The translations under genes were made by a program, and so were the position numbers. This document shows, one piece after another, positions 32,008 to 43,770 of a DNA stretch of 64,000 nt. Positions within the stretch are counted from its first letter, which is position 1. Each line of letters begins with the position of its first letter. Source of the DNA: Hypomyces perniciosus. Its lineage: Eukaryota > Ascomycota > Sordariomycetes > Hypocreales > Hypocreaceae. The stretch covers positions 1,426,001 to 1,490,000 of the forward strand of contig SPDT01000003.1 in the NCBI GenBank assembly GCA_008477525.1, read 5' to 3'. The notes under the pieces were generated by a model. That model was not told where the DNA came from, did not search any database, and saw only the letters and a program-made list of their open reading frames with translations.

Positions 32008-34343
32008 TACGGCGCAGAGGCCGCCAACCCCGTTAAGGCAATGCCAGCATTGCTAAGCATAACGAGGGATTAAGAGCCTCGATCTTGTTGACGTGTGATC
32101 TAAGACAGTTGCCGCCGTCGCAACTACGAATAGCCCACTTGTTGTTGACATCTATTGCCGAGTTGTTATAAAACGATCATGGTGTGAACATAGGCGCGTG
32201 TAAGTAACCCCATTGGCCGTGCAAATCGTACGTCATATAGACAAAGTAGTCAACGTATTTCGCAATTTCCTTGACTAGATACCCTCTCGAATACCAGAAA
32301 GATGAAGGTATAGCAATGGAAATGCTTTTGTCCCTGGACATTCTAGCTCTGAGAAGGGATAGAAAACCGAGGTAGTTGTCTCCTTCGTCACGGCCACCGG
32401 GGGGGACATCTGGAATATCAGGTGCCTGTTGGCAGTTGACGTCAGCATGAGCGGTCATGTTATTGATACATGCCAAGGAACAAAACACTTACTCCTGGGT
32501 CTTCCCAGTCGAAATCAAAACCGTCAATATTCTGCCGAGAATAGAATGGAAATTAGCCACAAAGAAGCAAAATATCGGAGTACATTAGGCAAAACTCGTT
32601 GCAAAATACCATGTTAAGAAAGTTCACCAGGTTATTGACAAAAGTGCCTCAGTTGGCCGGCGCGGTCGCCTCTCGGAAGCGTTGGAAGGTGTCCGGGCCA
32701 GCCGAGAAGTCCCAGCCGCCAAAGGACAGCACCTTCTTGAAGCCTTTGCGGTCTGTAAACCTATAAAACTCCCCTTCCACGGTCGAGATGTCGACGTTGA
32801 AGTCTGGCGTCACCATCGCAAAGGCAAAGTGCATGTGCGAGTACTTGTCCGCGGGGATGCTGTAAGCATCCATATGCAGGCACAAGCGGTCGTAGTTGAA
32901 CCCTTCGAAATAGCCTAGCTTCTTAAACAAGTCGGGACCTCTGTCGTGGTTGACGAGGTCGGTGCCGCAGTTGGAGATGCAGCCGTTGGTCCCGTGTCCG
33001 CCGGCGTGGGCGTGCAAAACTCAGTGGTTGTTCCGCAAACGCCCCAGGCATTGCAACACGTGTTGAGGAGGCACGGGTTCAAATCCGCCAGGGCAGTGCC
33101 GTCGGTTGGCTTCTTTGTGCCGGGCACTTGGGGACCGCAGGTGGTTCCCGGGACCTCTATAGGCATGGAGGCGTTTCCTTTGCTGAGGCAGATGCGCTGC
33201 CCAGTCTGGAGGCGAGAACAGCCTGCCGAGCCCCAGGTTTGCTTATTAAAGGATTCAATATCGTCTTGTGAGATGCCAAAGGCGTCTGCAATACCCCAGC
33301 ATCTGTCGGCCGCACCGACCTCGTAGGCGTGACAGGTACCATCAGCGTCTGGCTGGGGGCGCAGGTCGGGTAAATCACCAAGACTACAGTAGTAATATTG
33401 CCTCGACTTGAGAGTTGAGCAAAAGTCGGAGCGCGAGTTGTACTTCACGAGGTCGTTGCCAGAGATGCCGCAGCGAGTAGCCAGAGCAGCACAGCCATCA
33501 TGGTCTTTTACTTGCTCTGTCCGACTGTTGCCTCTAGCCTGGAGGTTCCCTGACCTGGGTCTGGTGGTGGAATTACCGTGCAAGCGAGTCGTGGAATTTG
33601 AGCTGGTGGTTGAGACAAGCACCTCCATGTCCATACCGACAGTGGGAGTAGAGCCATTGAGGCAGAGGCCGTTAGTCCAGCTCTTTACTGCATCCTGGGC
33701 AACGCCGAGATCAGGGAAGCCTGCAGCGTAAACGCCAAATGTGAAGGCTGCGTTCTTAGCGCTGCAAACCTGGAATGCAGCGTTGCCCTTTTGCACCTGG
33801 TGGTGAAACGAGTCTAGCATTGTCGAGGCAGAACTCTTGGCCACTTGCGCGCCCGAGTAGAGGCCTACGACGGCAGAGGTCGACTTTGCAAACAGGATGG
33901 TGGTGCCGCGTTGGGAGCCCTTTTGGATGAAGCTTCTGAGTTGACGGGTCGCCAGCTTCGGGCATTACGGGCGTGTTGAGTATCTTGCCACCACAGCTGT
34001 TGGAGATGGTGAGAGTTTGATCTCGGCTGCCATCGTCTTGGGGCAGAGGCTGAGACTTCGCATTATAGGTCTCTTGTCCAGTCGACACGCATGCCCGAAT
34101 GGTAAGGATGTTTTGAGGGTCGTCGACATAAGTCTGGACGTTGAGATCAAAGATGACGGTTTGATCGCAAGTCTTGAGCTCTTTGAGGTGGTGAATGTGC
34201 GTCCAGTTGGACGGGTTGGGTCCTGCTTCGTTGCAAAGGCTGGGGCAGTCGTCGGCGTATTGACCGTGATAGCTGTCCGTGACGGCGCCGCAAAACGAGA
34301 CGAGGTGGACCAAAATGGTCCAGGAAGTAATTGAGTACCGCAT
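32008..34343 (-). pseudogene. Killer-toxin-like chitinase (LysM, CBM18, GH18), broken and truncated
   Basis: From ATG 34343 (signal peptide MRYSITSWTILVHLVSFCGA) the coding pieces in order are: a Cys-containing N-terminal domain; after a one-base frame change at 33960-33962, GTTILFAKSTSAVVGLYSGA; two LysM-like segments with Cys (about 33200-33520); a CBM18 chitin-binding knot (NPCLLNTCCNAWGVCGTTTE); a second frame change at 32991-32993; the GH18 barrel (KLGYFEGFNYDRLCLHMD, FAFAMVTPDF, KKVLSFGGWDFS); a TGA at 32649-32651 where family members have Arg (CGA); a short exon with the catalytic DGFDFDWE; and a third exon ending YMTYDLHGQW. Introns flank the catalytic exon (about 32493-32531). The barrel's end is missing; a hAT element lies just beyond. 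Intact relatives are secreted and bind and cleave chitin. Confidence 0.85.
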
Positions 34344-34989
34344 TGATGAAGGACCGTCACGGTTAAGGCGAAGTTGGCCAGGCAAGAATCGCAAGAGAGA
34401 AGACCAAGACGTTCATATACCTTGGTCGTTGCTGTTGCTGGGAGAGGTACGGTACCCGTGCCTCTCCTCCCATCTTGTCGGAGCTCACAGTCGATTTGCC
34501 GATGGCCGCCCTGGAAGGATCCTTGTCGACCTCGGGAGTCTAGTCTGGACTATTGCTATTTTGCGTTGTTGGTCAGCAATGTGATAGTATTGCCCATGTA
34601 CATTTCAACTCCACGTTAGTTCGCTCGTTGCGTACAGCCCCATGCAGCCCCATGTAAGGGCCTTTTGTTCACTATTACGGTTTTTACAAGGTTACTATTA
34701 CAGTTATATGTCCACGATAAGTGCCTTTTTATCGGGGCCCACGTTCTAGACCTGCATTAATTCGCTCGTCTACTTACATGATCAGGCCAGAGTACGAAGT
34801 ACTACCTGGACAATCTCACCTCATGTCTCAGCCGATATGCGCTGAGATTCCGTGCATCACACATGGTGGGCTTGTACTAGAGACCCCAGACACTTGAAAG
34901 AAAGAGTCTCTCATTATCACGCGGTCCCCTACCACCACCCTCTTGGTTTCCTCACTCTTTTCACTCCATATTGGAAAATCGGGGCTCAT
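34344..34989. other. Upstream region of the chitinase remnant
   Basis: No gene. Expected promoter of the former chitinase. It includes tandem CAGCCCCATG copies near 34636-34654 and a short repeated GTTxTTACAAGG/GGTTACTATTAC stretch. Confidence 0.35.
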
Positions 34990-35025
34990 TACCTTACTTC
35001 ACTCGCAACAGTCGCAGCCAACAAG

Positions 35026-35340
35026 ATGGGTGTATTGTTGACTAGTCCTATTTTCGTTGACAATGTCGAGTTCTTCATGGACGCGGGCAACATCCTCGGT
35101 CTTTCTTGGCCAAATGTGTCAAAAGCACTTTCAACGCCTGTTTCGACAAACTCAACCCCCTTCCAGGGCTTCGACTGGACCCAGCCCTTCCCGGGAATCA
35201 GCAAGGACGGTCACGCTGCATATCTCACAGTCGGACAGGAGATGCCTATGAGTGAGATGATTGTGCAAAACGCAACCCCAGTGCTGTCCTCATTGACCTT
35301 TGGTATCCCCGATAGTATGATGCCCGGCGGATGGCCTTTA
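35026..35340 (+). pseudogene. Fragment of an unrecognised protein
   Basis: An open frame (open from 34852, ATG at 35026) reads MGVLLTSPIFVDNVEFF, LGLSWPNVSKALSTPV, GFDWTQPFPGISKDGHAAYL and LTFGIPDSMMPGGWPLP, which has the look of a real protein, but beyond about 35340 the frame runs antisense into the 2EXR fragment and loses coding character. Family not recognised. Probably a gene truncated at its 3' end by a rearrangement. Confidence 0.4.
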
Positions 35341-35344
35341 CCCA

Positions 35345-35820
35345 TGGAATGTAAACTGAAGGATAATCGTAGTCATCAAAGTCATCTGGCAGCGGCTCCA
35401 AATGAAAGGGGTGGAAATTTTCGGCGGCTAGCGAAACCGGGATCTTGTCCAGAACCTCGACCGCGTCGTGGGATCATACGAAGCGTCAGCAATGGCATTG
35501 TACAGTTCCATCCAGTTCATATGCAAAACGTCAAGACGAGGTTGGACCCATATCGGCCCTAGATTTAGGCAATGGTCCTGCGGCACGATCCTCCCCCAGC
35601 GCGATGCGACTTGTCTCGACTCGCGACAGACCGAGGCAATGAGCGGCGGCGAGGCATTCTGGCGAGACGCTCGGCGAGACCAGCATCTCTGCTCTTCGCG
35701 GATAGAGTCGACGAACAAAGGGTCATCTATTTGGGCAACCTGACAAGCTAGGCAGTAGAACCAGATGATTTGGCGTATTTCCGCAGGCAAGTCGGGGAAG
35801 CGAGGAAACGAGGCCGATTT
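35345..35820 (-). pseudogene. 2EXR-domain protein fragment, truncated by repeat C
   Basis: The minus strand begins within the domain (FPRFPDLPAEIRQIIWFYCL) without a start codon, right at the edge of repeat C3, and continues with PPLIASVCRESRQVASRW and LDVLHMNWMELYNAI, the PAExRxxIW and CRESRxVA motifs of the fungal 2EXR family. At the GGG run 35470-35472 the coding signal changes frame and continues as DAVEVLDKIPVSLAAENF, FHLEPLPDDFDDYDYPSVYI to about 35345. One more base in that run would keep the frame. The start was removed by the repeat. Family function is unknown. Confidence 0.7.
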
Positions 35821-35824
35821 TGTT

Positions 35825-36130
35825 TATCAATCACAGATCAACAGTATAAGGGCGCATTTACAGGTGCATAAAATAATAGAATTCGACACTCTTGCTGATC
35901 CTAAGTTAGGTGGGAAAAGCTGTTGCTTAAATACATGAAAACTTGCTAATTAATTGATCATAACCACCCGGATCTAGGAAAACTAGCTGTCATGATATCG
36001 TCATTGACTTACGGATCCGGCTATTGTTGCAAGCTAGTTGGGAATCAAGGAATGTTTGTTGGAATGAAGGAATATGCCGTGATGTGGAACTATCCGTTAC
36101 TGAGGTTGACATTGTTCCCATGGCAGGCAG
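35825..36130 (+). repeat. Dispersed repeat C, copy 3
   Basis: The longest copy of family C, opposite in orientation to the one at 15275-15490. Its left edge (TATCAATCACAGATCAACAG) abuts the truncated 2EXR gene, so its arrival or a later rearrangement removed that gene's start. Confidence 0.7.
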
Positions 36131-36329
36131 ACATGCGCTGAAAGTGAGTGTGACGGGGAATAGGAATAGATAGAAATTAAGAGGCGCTGTGTGAGTGAGT
36201 GAGCGGGTGGCTGGCTATTTATATGTGTGTTTCCTTTTCGGGCGACCACTAGGGAAGTTGTTGCATACCCTTCCTCGTCTTTTTTGCCTCATGCACGGTT
36301 GAGGCTTTTGTTAGATTCACGGGTGTGGC
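36131..36329. other. Spacer between repeats C and B
   Basis: No gene; contains GAGTGAGTGAG simple sequence near 36192-36206. Confidence 0.3.
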
Positions 36330-36530
36330 GATTGCAGCACAAAGGGGTTAATCTATCATGAGCACCTGTCTTATTTTAGACAATAACAGGCGATTATAGT
36401 GTCAGAGCTCTTATCGAGATACCAGGGTCACTGCATGCCGCTATTTTACTTGGTTGCGTCTTACTCTTTATTTATAATGGGAGGGCGTGAGTCTAATGGC
36501 TCTGCCAAGTATCTTACCGATGTCGGTATT
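36330..36530 (+). repeat. Dispersed repeat B, copy 3, truncated
   Basis: Matches the central part of the other B copies (GGTCACTGCxTGxCGCTATTTTA, GGGAGGGxGTGAGxCTAAT, ACCGATGTCGG) and stops where the AT-rich transposon nest begins. Confidence 0.6.
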
Positions 36531-37136
36531 GTTTGTTTATTTGTTTTATTATTTACGTCCACTAAATAAACTAATTATATAAATCCCTTATAGGCAATAG
36601 GATATCAAGAGCTAGCAGCTTACGCTGCTATTTACTGAGTTTCAATTTATAAAGGAAAAAAGGTTAATTTAAATAGTATTAATTTATTTCCGTTAAAGGA
36701 AAACTATAAAGGTCCACTTCCTTTATTAATTTCTAAAAAGCTTTACTTTTTATAGGTTTAAATAAATAAAAAACGGGGGTCTCTTTTAAAGGGATATTTA
36801 AAAGGAAAGGTTTAATTATTTTATATTCCGCGAAATAGCTTTATCTCTTTAATTTACTGCATTTATAAATAAACTCTTTATTATACTTAAAGTGTTTATA
36901 GTATTCCTGGAAATCCTTATATTTTAATCTTTCTGCTAAAAGCCTATAAAGGATTAAATATAAAAGTTTAAATTTTAAAAGGGAAGCTAAAGCTTTAAAT
37001 CTTTACTATTTATAGCTTTTTAAGGTTTTATTAAACTAATCTTACTTATTTACTTTTATAATTTCTTTTTTAATCTACCTTTTAATATATATAATTATAG
37101 CTTAATTTTATAATATAGTAGTGAAAGCTGTACTTT
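36531..37136. other. AT-rich DNA hosting element A
   Basis: RIP-like A/T-rich sequence without recognised termini; likely an older decayed element into which A inserted. The matching right-hand part is 62505-63235. Confidence 0.4.
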
Positions 37137-37310
37137 TGTTACGGCACCGACCATAACGCTATATTGACGCCCTGTCACGTAAGCCCCGGTTATATAACCA
37201 GGCCTTAACGCGTTCCTAGCTATAGCTTTCTATAAAGCTTTAAGGCTTTCTCGCTCTCTATAGCATCATAATAATATTTGCCTTAACCTGCCTTTCTATA
37301 CTGTAATAGT
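37137..37310 (+). repeat. 5' LTR of element A
   Basis: Begins TGTTACGGCACC. Differences from the 3' LTR are many and mostly C/T or G/A, as expected from RIP, but this copy kept more GC. Confidence 0.75.
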
Positions 37311-40300
37311 TTATACTATCCTTTAACTTAACTGCGCTATCGCGAGGTAAATATTTAATTAATTATAAATTCCTTTAAATCCCCTTTAATTCCTAAACCT
37401 ATAATAACGCCTTTATAGCCTAGCCTTTATCCTTTAAACCTTATATTTATAAAAAACTAATTATAAGCACGATAAATATAAACACCCTAAACCTTACCCT
37501 ATAGCTTAACCTAGCTTAATAGATTATAGTTTTAGCTATAAAGCTAATACTTTTCCCTTTTTTCTTTAAAACCTTATAAAAGTCTAATATTAATAGCAAC
37601 GATATATATTTAATAAATACAATTATAAAAGATAATAACCTTTATTACTAATTCTATTTCTTTAATTAAATAATAAAAAAAAGCCTAGCTTAATAAAAAA
37701 AATAAACATAAACCTTTAAATAGGAAATCTTAAAGTAAATAGCTGAAAATTAAAACTTTAAAGTATAAATTAAAGTTTAGGTTAAAGCTTTAAATATAGC
37801 TTTACTATTAAGCCTTAAAAATAATAACCTACCTGGCTACTATTAAATTAAAAGCCTTAATAATTTAATAGTAAATAAAAAGATATTATTAAATATTAGT
37901 AAAAATATATTAACTAATATTCTTAAATTAATATTATTTTTATAAATAATTAATTAATTTTTACAATTAAATTTAAAAAGATTTTATATATTATTATTAA
38001 AAGTTTTAATAACCCTATTTAATAATATTAAAAGATTAATATAGTATTTTTCGCTAATTTTAATAAATAATATAAAATAAAGAACTTATCCTAAAAGGCA
38101 TTACAGTCTTTTAATAACCTATATATATTAAATAAGCCTTTTTAGAGTTTTATAGTAAAGTTATTTATATTAAATAGTAAATATAGTAAAACTGCTAAAT
38201 AGATAGTAAAGGCCTTAAAAATAAAAGTCTTTTAACAGTTTATTAATGCTATAAAGACTTAAATAATTAAATTAAATAAATTTAACTTTATTAAATAATA
38301 TTAAATTTATTAAACTATCTATAATAGGCTTTAAAAGGGCGCCTACTATAATACTTTCCGCGCTATTTAAATAGGCTAGTATTAATAAAGCTATTAATAG
38401 CAGCAGCATTAATATTAACAGTAATATTATTAATGCTAGTAAAATAATTAAGCTACTGCTTTAGCGCTAGCTAATATTTTAATACAGCTAGATATTATAT
38501 ATACCCTATTACTTTACTTTTAAATCTTTTGCGAAAATTATATTATTAAAAGACTCTGCTATTACTATAAAAAAGCAGGCTATAGCTTTAATAAATATAA
38601 TAAAAAAAGCAGTTCAATATAGATTAAAGTGATTTATATTAAATGTAAAATTAAAATCGCTAAATTTAGCTATATTAACTATACTTTAACCTAGTAGCAT
38701 TTTAAAGCTAATAATAAAATAGCCTAATAAAATATAATAATTAAACCTTAATAGCGCGCTAATATTACCTGCAATACCTAAATAACCTATAAATCTAGGC
38801 CTTAAATAATATACCTTTTCTAAATATTAATAAAAATAATAATAATAGCGCTGCCCTATTAACTTGTAATTTACTTTAATTTAATTAGCTTTATTTATTA
38901 AAAACCTAAATTTAACTTATAAATTAAAGAAAGGATTAACCTTTACTGAAAATTATAAATAAAGGTTAACTGTAAATATAACTATTATCTTAAAATAGAT
39001 CTACTATTATCTGTTTAATTAAAAACCCTTTAAATTTAAATTAATAAATAGTAAATCCTTTTTAATATAAATTATATTATTATTTATATATAATATTTAT
39101 ATTAATATAAAAACTTTAATAAATAGCAGCTATATACTTTAAACTTTTATTAGCTGCGCTTTTATTAAGCAATTTAATATTACTATTTAATAACTATTAT
39201 TTATTAAAAATCTTCTACTTATTAATAAAAATATGACTAATAAAATTTTAAACTTTTTTATTATATAAACTATAATTAGCTTTTATAAAAAACTTTATTT
39301 CTTTTTTATTATAAATATCCTTAATTATATACCTATAATCTTTAGCCTTTTATAGTTAAAAAAATATAACTTTAATATTAATTAGGAAAAATTAACTATT
39401 CCTTTTAAATCCTATTATTATTATAATTATTATTTTTTAAAAAGTATAGCTAATATTATATAAGTTTTAATAGTAGTTAAAATAAAAAATAACTTTATTA
39501 AAGTTAATATAAAAAGTATATATTACTAGCAATAAATAGTTAAAAATACTTTACATAAACTAAAGCTTAATTTAATTAAATAAAAAACTATATTATATTA
39601 ATAACTATTAATTTAAAATAATTTAAAAAAATAAACTATAACCTAATTTAAAAAAAGGCCTTTAAATTATGTATTCTATAAACCTTAACAGTAAACTAAA
39701 ATTACTATATAATTTATAAGTATAATAAAACTAATAATAAAGAAAGATAAGTATAAATAATCTTAAATTAAATATATATAAAGCTACTGCCTGCCTTTAT
39801 AATTTACAGTTAATAATAAAAAAGGAAACCTTTATTAAAACTATTACCATTACTTTTTTATATACTACTTTTATAAAACTAAACTAAACCTTAAAATTAA
39901 AAAGTATACCTAAATATAATAGATATATAAATAATAGCAGCTATAAACTTTATTACCTTTTATTAATAATTATATATTTATATAATAAAAATAACCTAAA
40001 AGGAGATTAATTAAGCTATTAAAATTAAAGAATTAATATTTATTACTTTATTAAAGCTATTAAATAAGTTTTTTTAATAAATACTTATAAAATAAAAAGA
40101 CTATATTAACGTAAAAATAATATTATTTAAAAAAATATATAACTTTATTAATAAATATTACTTTTTAATATAATTAAAAAAGATTATAGCCGCTAATATC
40201 GAGAAATTTATAGTAAAGAAATTTAAGTTTAGTAAATTAAATATTTTAAAAAAACTATTATTTTAGCTATATAACTTATATAATGCTTTTTTACTAAAAA

Positions 40301-42377
40301 TAATAAATAAACTTCCTTTATAATAAGCTTAAAACTATAAAATTAAAATACTACTAGAAAAAGATTTACTATATTAAAAAAATAAGCATTTTTTAGTTAA
40401 TAAATTACAGGTAATAAGAAAATACTTAAATAATAACTTAGCGAAAGATTTGTCTGTAAATTGCAAATATAATAGACTACTCCCCTCCTTTTAGCTATAA
40501 AACTAAAAGGCAGTATTTATATTTATTAAAACTATTAAAAGTTAAATAATATTATTATTAAAAATTAATATTTATTACTATTAATTTAAAAAACCTTTAA
40601 CACTTTAAGCTATATAAAGATATATATACAACTTAATATTATTACTATAGTTAATAACCTTTATATCGCTAAAAGGGATATATAGAAAATAATATTTATT
40701 ATAAAGTTTAGCCTTATTAAAATATTAATTATACCTTTAAGCCTTTATAATATACCTATTATATTTTAATACTATATTAACTATACTCTCTATAACCTCT
40801 TTAACTATATTTATATAATATACTTTAATAATATCTCTATATATTCATTATATTAAAAAGAATATTAAAAATATATATATAAAATAATAGCCTGCTTTTA
40901 AAATATTAGCCTTTAAATTAATATTATTAAATATAAGTTTAAAATAATAAAAATAAAATACTTTAATTTAATTATTCCTTTAAAAAAATTAAAAATAGAT
41001 TTTAAAAAAGTTAAAGCTATATTAAACTAGCAATTACTTAAAAGAGTAAAAGACTTCTAATAGTTCTTTAACTTTATAAATTTCTATTAGTATTTTATTT
41101 AAAAATACTTTAAAATAGCCATATTATTAAATAAGCTTTTAAGAAAAGATTAACTATATACTTAAAGAAAGAAATAATAAAAAGCCTTTAACTGAATTAA
41201 ATATACCTTTAAATTAACTTTAATCCTAGCCTTCTTTAACTATAATAAATAAATAATCTTTAAAACTAACGCCTTTAATTAAATGTTAAACAGTATTTTA
41301 TTATAGTATAATAAAAAAGGTATTCTATATATTATTATATTTTTTTCCATAAAGTATAATATTGAAAAATATAATTATAAAATCTATAATAAAAAACTTT
41401 TAGCTATTATTAAAGTAATAGAAAAGTAATGCCTAGAATTATAAAGCTTATAAGAGTTTAATATTATTATAGACTATAAAAACTTTAAAAACTTTACTTT
41501 AATAAAAGCCTTAAATTAACAGTAAATTTAATAGTTTAAATTTCCCTTTAACTTTAACTTTTATATTATTTATTAACTTAACTTTAAGGCTATAAAGTTT
41601 AATACTTTAAATAAAAAAGTAATAAATAAACCTGTAAAATTAAACCTTTTTAATAATTAAATTAAAAATAGGTAATATACTATCCTTTTATAAAGTTCTT
41701 TTAGCTTTAAAGCTTAAGTAATATTTTTAAAAAAAAGTCTTATTAAATATTAAACTATCTATAAAGGCTGCTTTTGTAGCTATAATAATACCAGTAAAAG
41801 ATAGACTAATCGATAAGCTAATTATAGCAGTATATAAATAAAATACTATAATAAAAGAAATAGTAACTGCGCTCTAAAACCTTAATATCCGCCAATAGCT
41901 AAAACAGCTCTATAAAAAACTTTAAATTATAATAAATAACTGCTAAATAATAAATAGCAGAATTTATTATTAAGTTTTTATTCCCTTTAATAAAAAGTTT
42001 ATATATAAATCCTATTTAGAAACTATTTAAGCGGCCTAGTTAAATACCTAGGCAGGTTTAAAACTTTAAACTTTATTAACTAGATATATTAATAGCTATA
42101 AATCTTAAAAGACATTAAAGTATTTATATAAGCCTATAAATTATATATTAAAATAAAGGCTTTATAATCTTTACTATAAAGCTTCCTTTAACTATTATTA
42201 ATTTTATTCTATATATAATTAAATATTTCTATTAATTATATTATATTACTGCCTAAATCCTGCTATTATAATATTACCTATAAGTATTTACTAATAGTAG
42301 TTTACTGCTTTATAAAAATATATTATTTTATATTTATTACTTTACTATTACTAAAAAAGTTAATTAATATATTTATT
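37311..42377 (+). mobile_element. Element A gag-pol region, decayed
   Basis: About 5 kb of A/T-rich sequence. A CCHC zinc-knuckle remnant (CYYYKKAGYSFNKY) is near 38545-38590, then RT, RNase H and the start of integrase in the standard Ty3/gypsy order. The YLDD active site has become FNN, consistent with G-to-A changes. No functional frame. Confidence 0.7.
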
Positions 42378-42642
42378 GTTGGGTTGAGTAGGCCGGGGCC
42401 CTACCGCTTGCCGGCGCTAGGGAGCTCTTATCTGCTATGTAAGCAGATACGAGCTGACACACACACCGCGTAAGCGATATGTCAGACTATGCAGGCGCTT
42501 ATGAAGCGCCTGCATACAGCTTCTTCTTTGTGTTAGCTATATGTATATATAGCGAGGCCACTACGGCATATTCTCTTTCATAGAATCAAGCTTCGTTTCC
42601 CATCTCTCTATGCTCCACATAGCTGTGCCGCGCTTCGCCACA
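42378..42642. mobile_element. Solo LTR E (265 bp)
   Basis: Begins TGTTGGGTTGAG and ends CTTCGCCACA, flanked by perfect 5-bp duplications TTTAT (42373-42377 and 42643-42647), so it is a solo LTR inside element A's integrase region. GC content is normal in contrast with its surroundings. It carries two strong hairpins (42429-42449 and 42488-42516) and a TATATATAGC stretch. The internal element has been lost by LTR recombination. Its family is unknown. Confidence 0.88.
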
Positions 42643-43399
42643 TTTATTAATAGGATTTACTGCCTTTATAGTATACTTAATAATATTATATTAAACTGCA
42701 GTATATAGTTTATATTAAAACTTTAAAAATAACTTTTAATGTAATTAAAAGTGATATTAAAATAGTTATTAGCCTTTTACCTTAAAACTACTAGCTACAC
42801 TAAAAGAATTAATATAAATATAAAATAATACCTATAAGCTTTTATTAACTTTTATTAAAATAACTAGGCCTATTAGCTTTTATTAACTGAATTTACTGCA
42901 AATAATATAATATTTTAAACTATAAGTATATTACTGTTTTTTTTTAATTATAGTTTTAACCCTTACTTAAAGATAAAGCCTTTATAGCTTTGCCCGCTAA
43001 ACCTCTTTACAGTAAAGAAAAAAAAGTTCTTTTACGCTAACGCTATTATTAAGCTATTTAAATATATTATTATATAGCTAAAAGCTTTCACTAAAGGCTT
43101 AAAAAGAAAATATAAAAAACGCAAATATATAAAAAAAAGTATTATTAGTCTATACTATTAGGCAGGAAGTCTTTATTAATATATAAAATATAAAGACTAA
43201 TTAACTAACAAAAAAGCTAAATAATAAATAAGCAGGGCCTTATATAATAATAAAAGTATACCTATAAGCCTGCGCTATTAGCCTATTAAAAGGTATAAAG
43301 ATTTTCCTAGTCCTATATAACTCCCTTCTATAACTTAAAACAGCTACTTTACTATATTTTAAGTAAAAGCTAATTAATAAAGTTAAGTTAAAGAATATT
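42643..43399 (+). mobile_element. Element A, integrase continuation
   Basis: Continues the integrase reading frame signal interrupted by E (INRIYCLYSIL immediately after it; then INIKIKQYL and LLLTEFTANN). Ends at the ATATT target duplication of B1. Confidence 0.65.
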
Positions 43400-43770
43400 T
43401 GTTAAAATAACAAGGTTATACTGAACCTCATTTATGTGTAGCTTCTAGAAAGCTGCACACAACGCAGCAATAAGGAAACGACTGAGAGTCTAGTTGGGTT
43501 AACAATGGATGAACAATTGAATTGTAACTGATCTAATAGCTAGAAGCTATAGAATATCTAGTGTATGTGCGGCTGGTATAGAAGTGATTGTATAAACAAT
43601 AGCTTTGTCTTCTACAATAGTCCTCCGACTAGATAATAGGAATGTGGCGGCAGAATTGGGTTTGTGGCCCTATTCTTATTTTCCGCAAAATTCATTTATA
43701 TAGGAAATCGGCCAAATCGACTCACGGCCATACAAACAGGAAACCATTTTAGTCAGATTTTTCACAATAG
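43400..43770. mobile_element. Solo LTR B1, left part
   Basis: Begins TGTTAAAATAAC, preceded by ATATT (43395-43399). Matches 63236-63606 at high identity. Interrupted at TTTTTCACAATAG (43758-43770) by LINE C. Confidence 0.85.

Noticed and set aside
32915..33731. Several plus-strand frames across the chitinase
   Set aside because: Shadow frames opposite a clear LysM/CBM18 coding strand.
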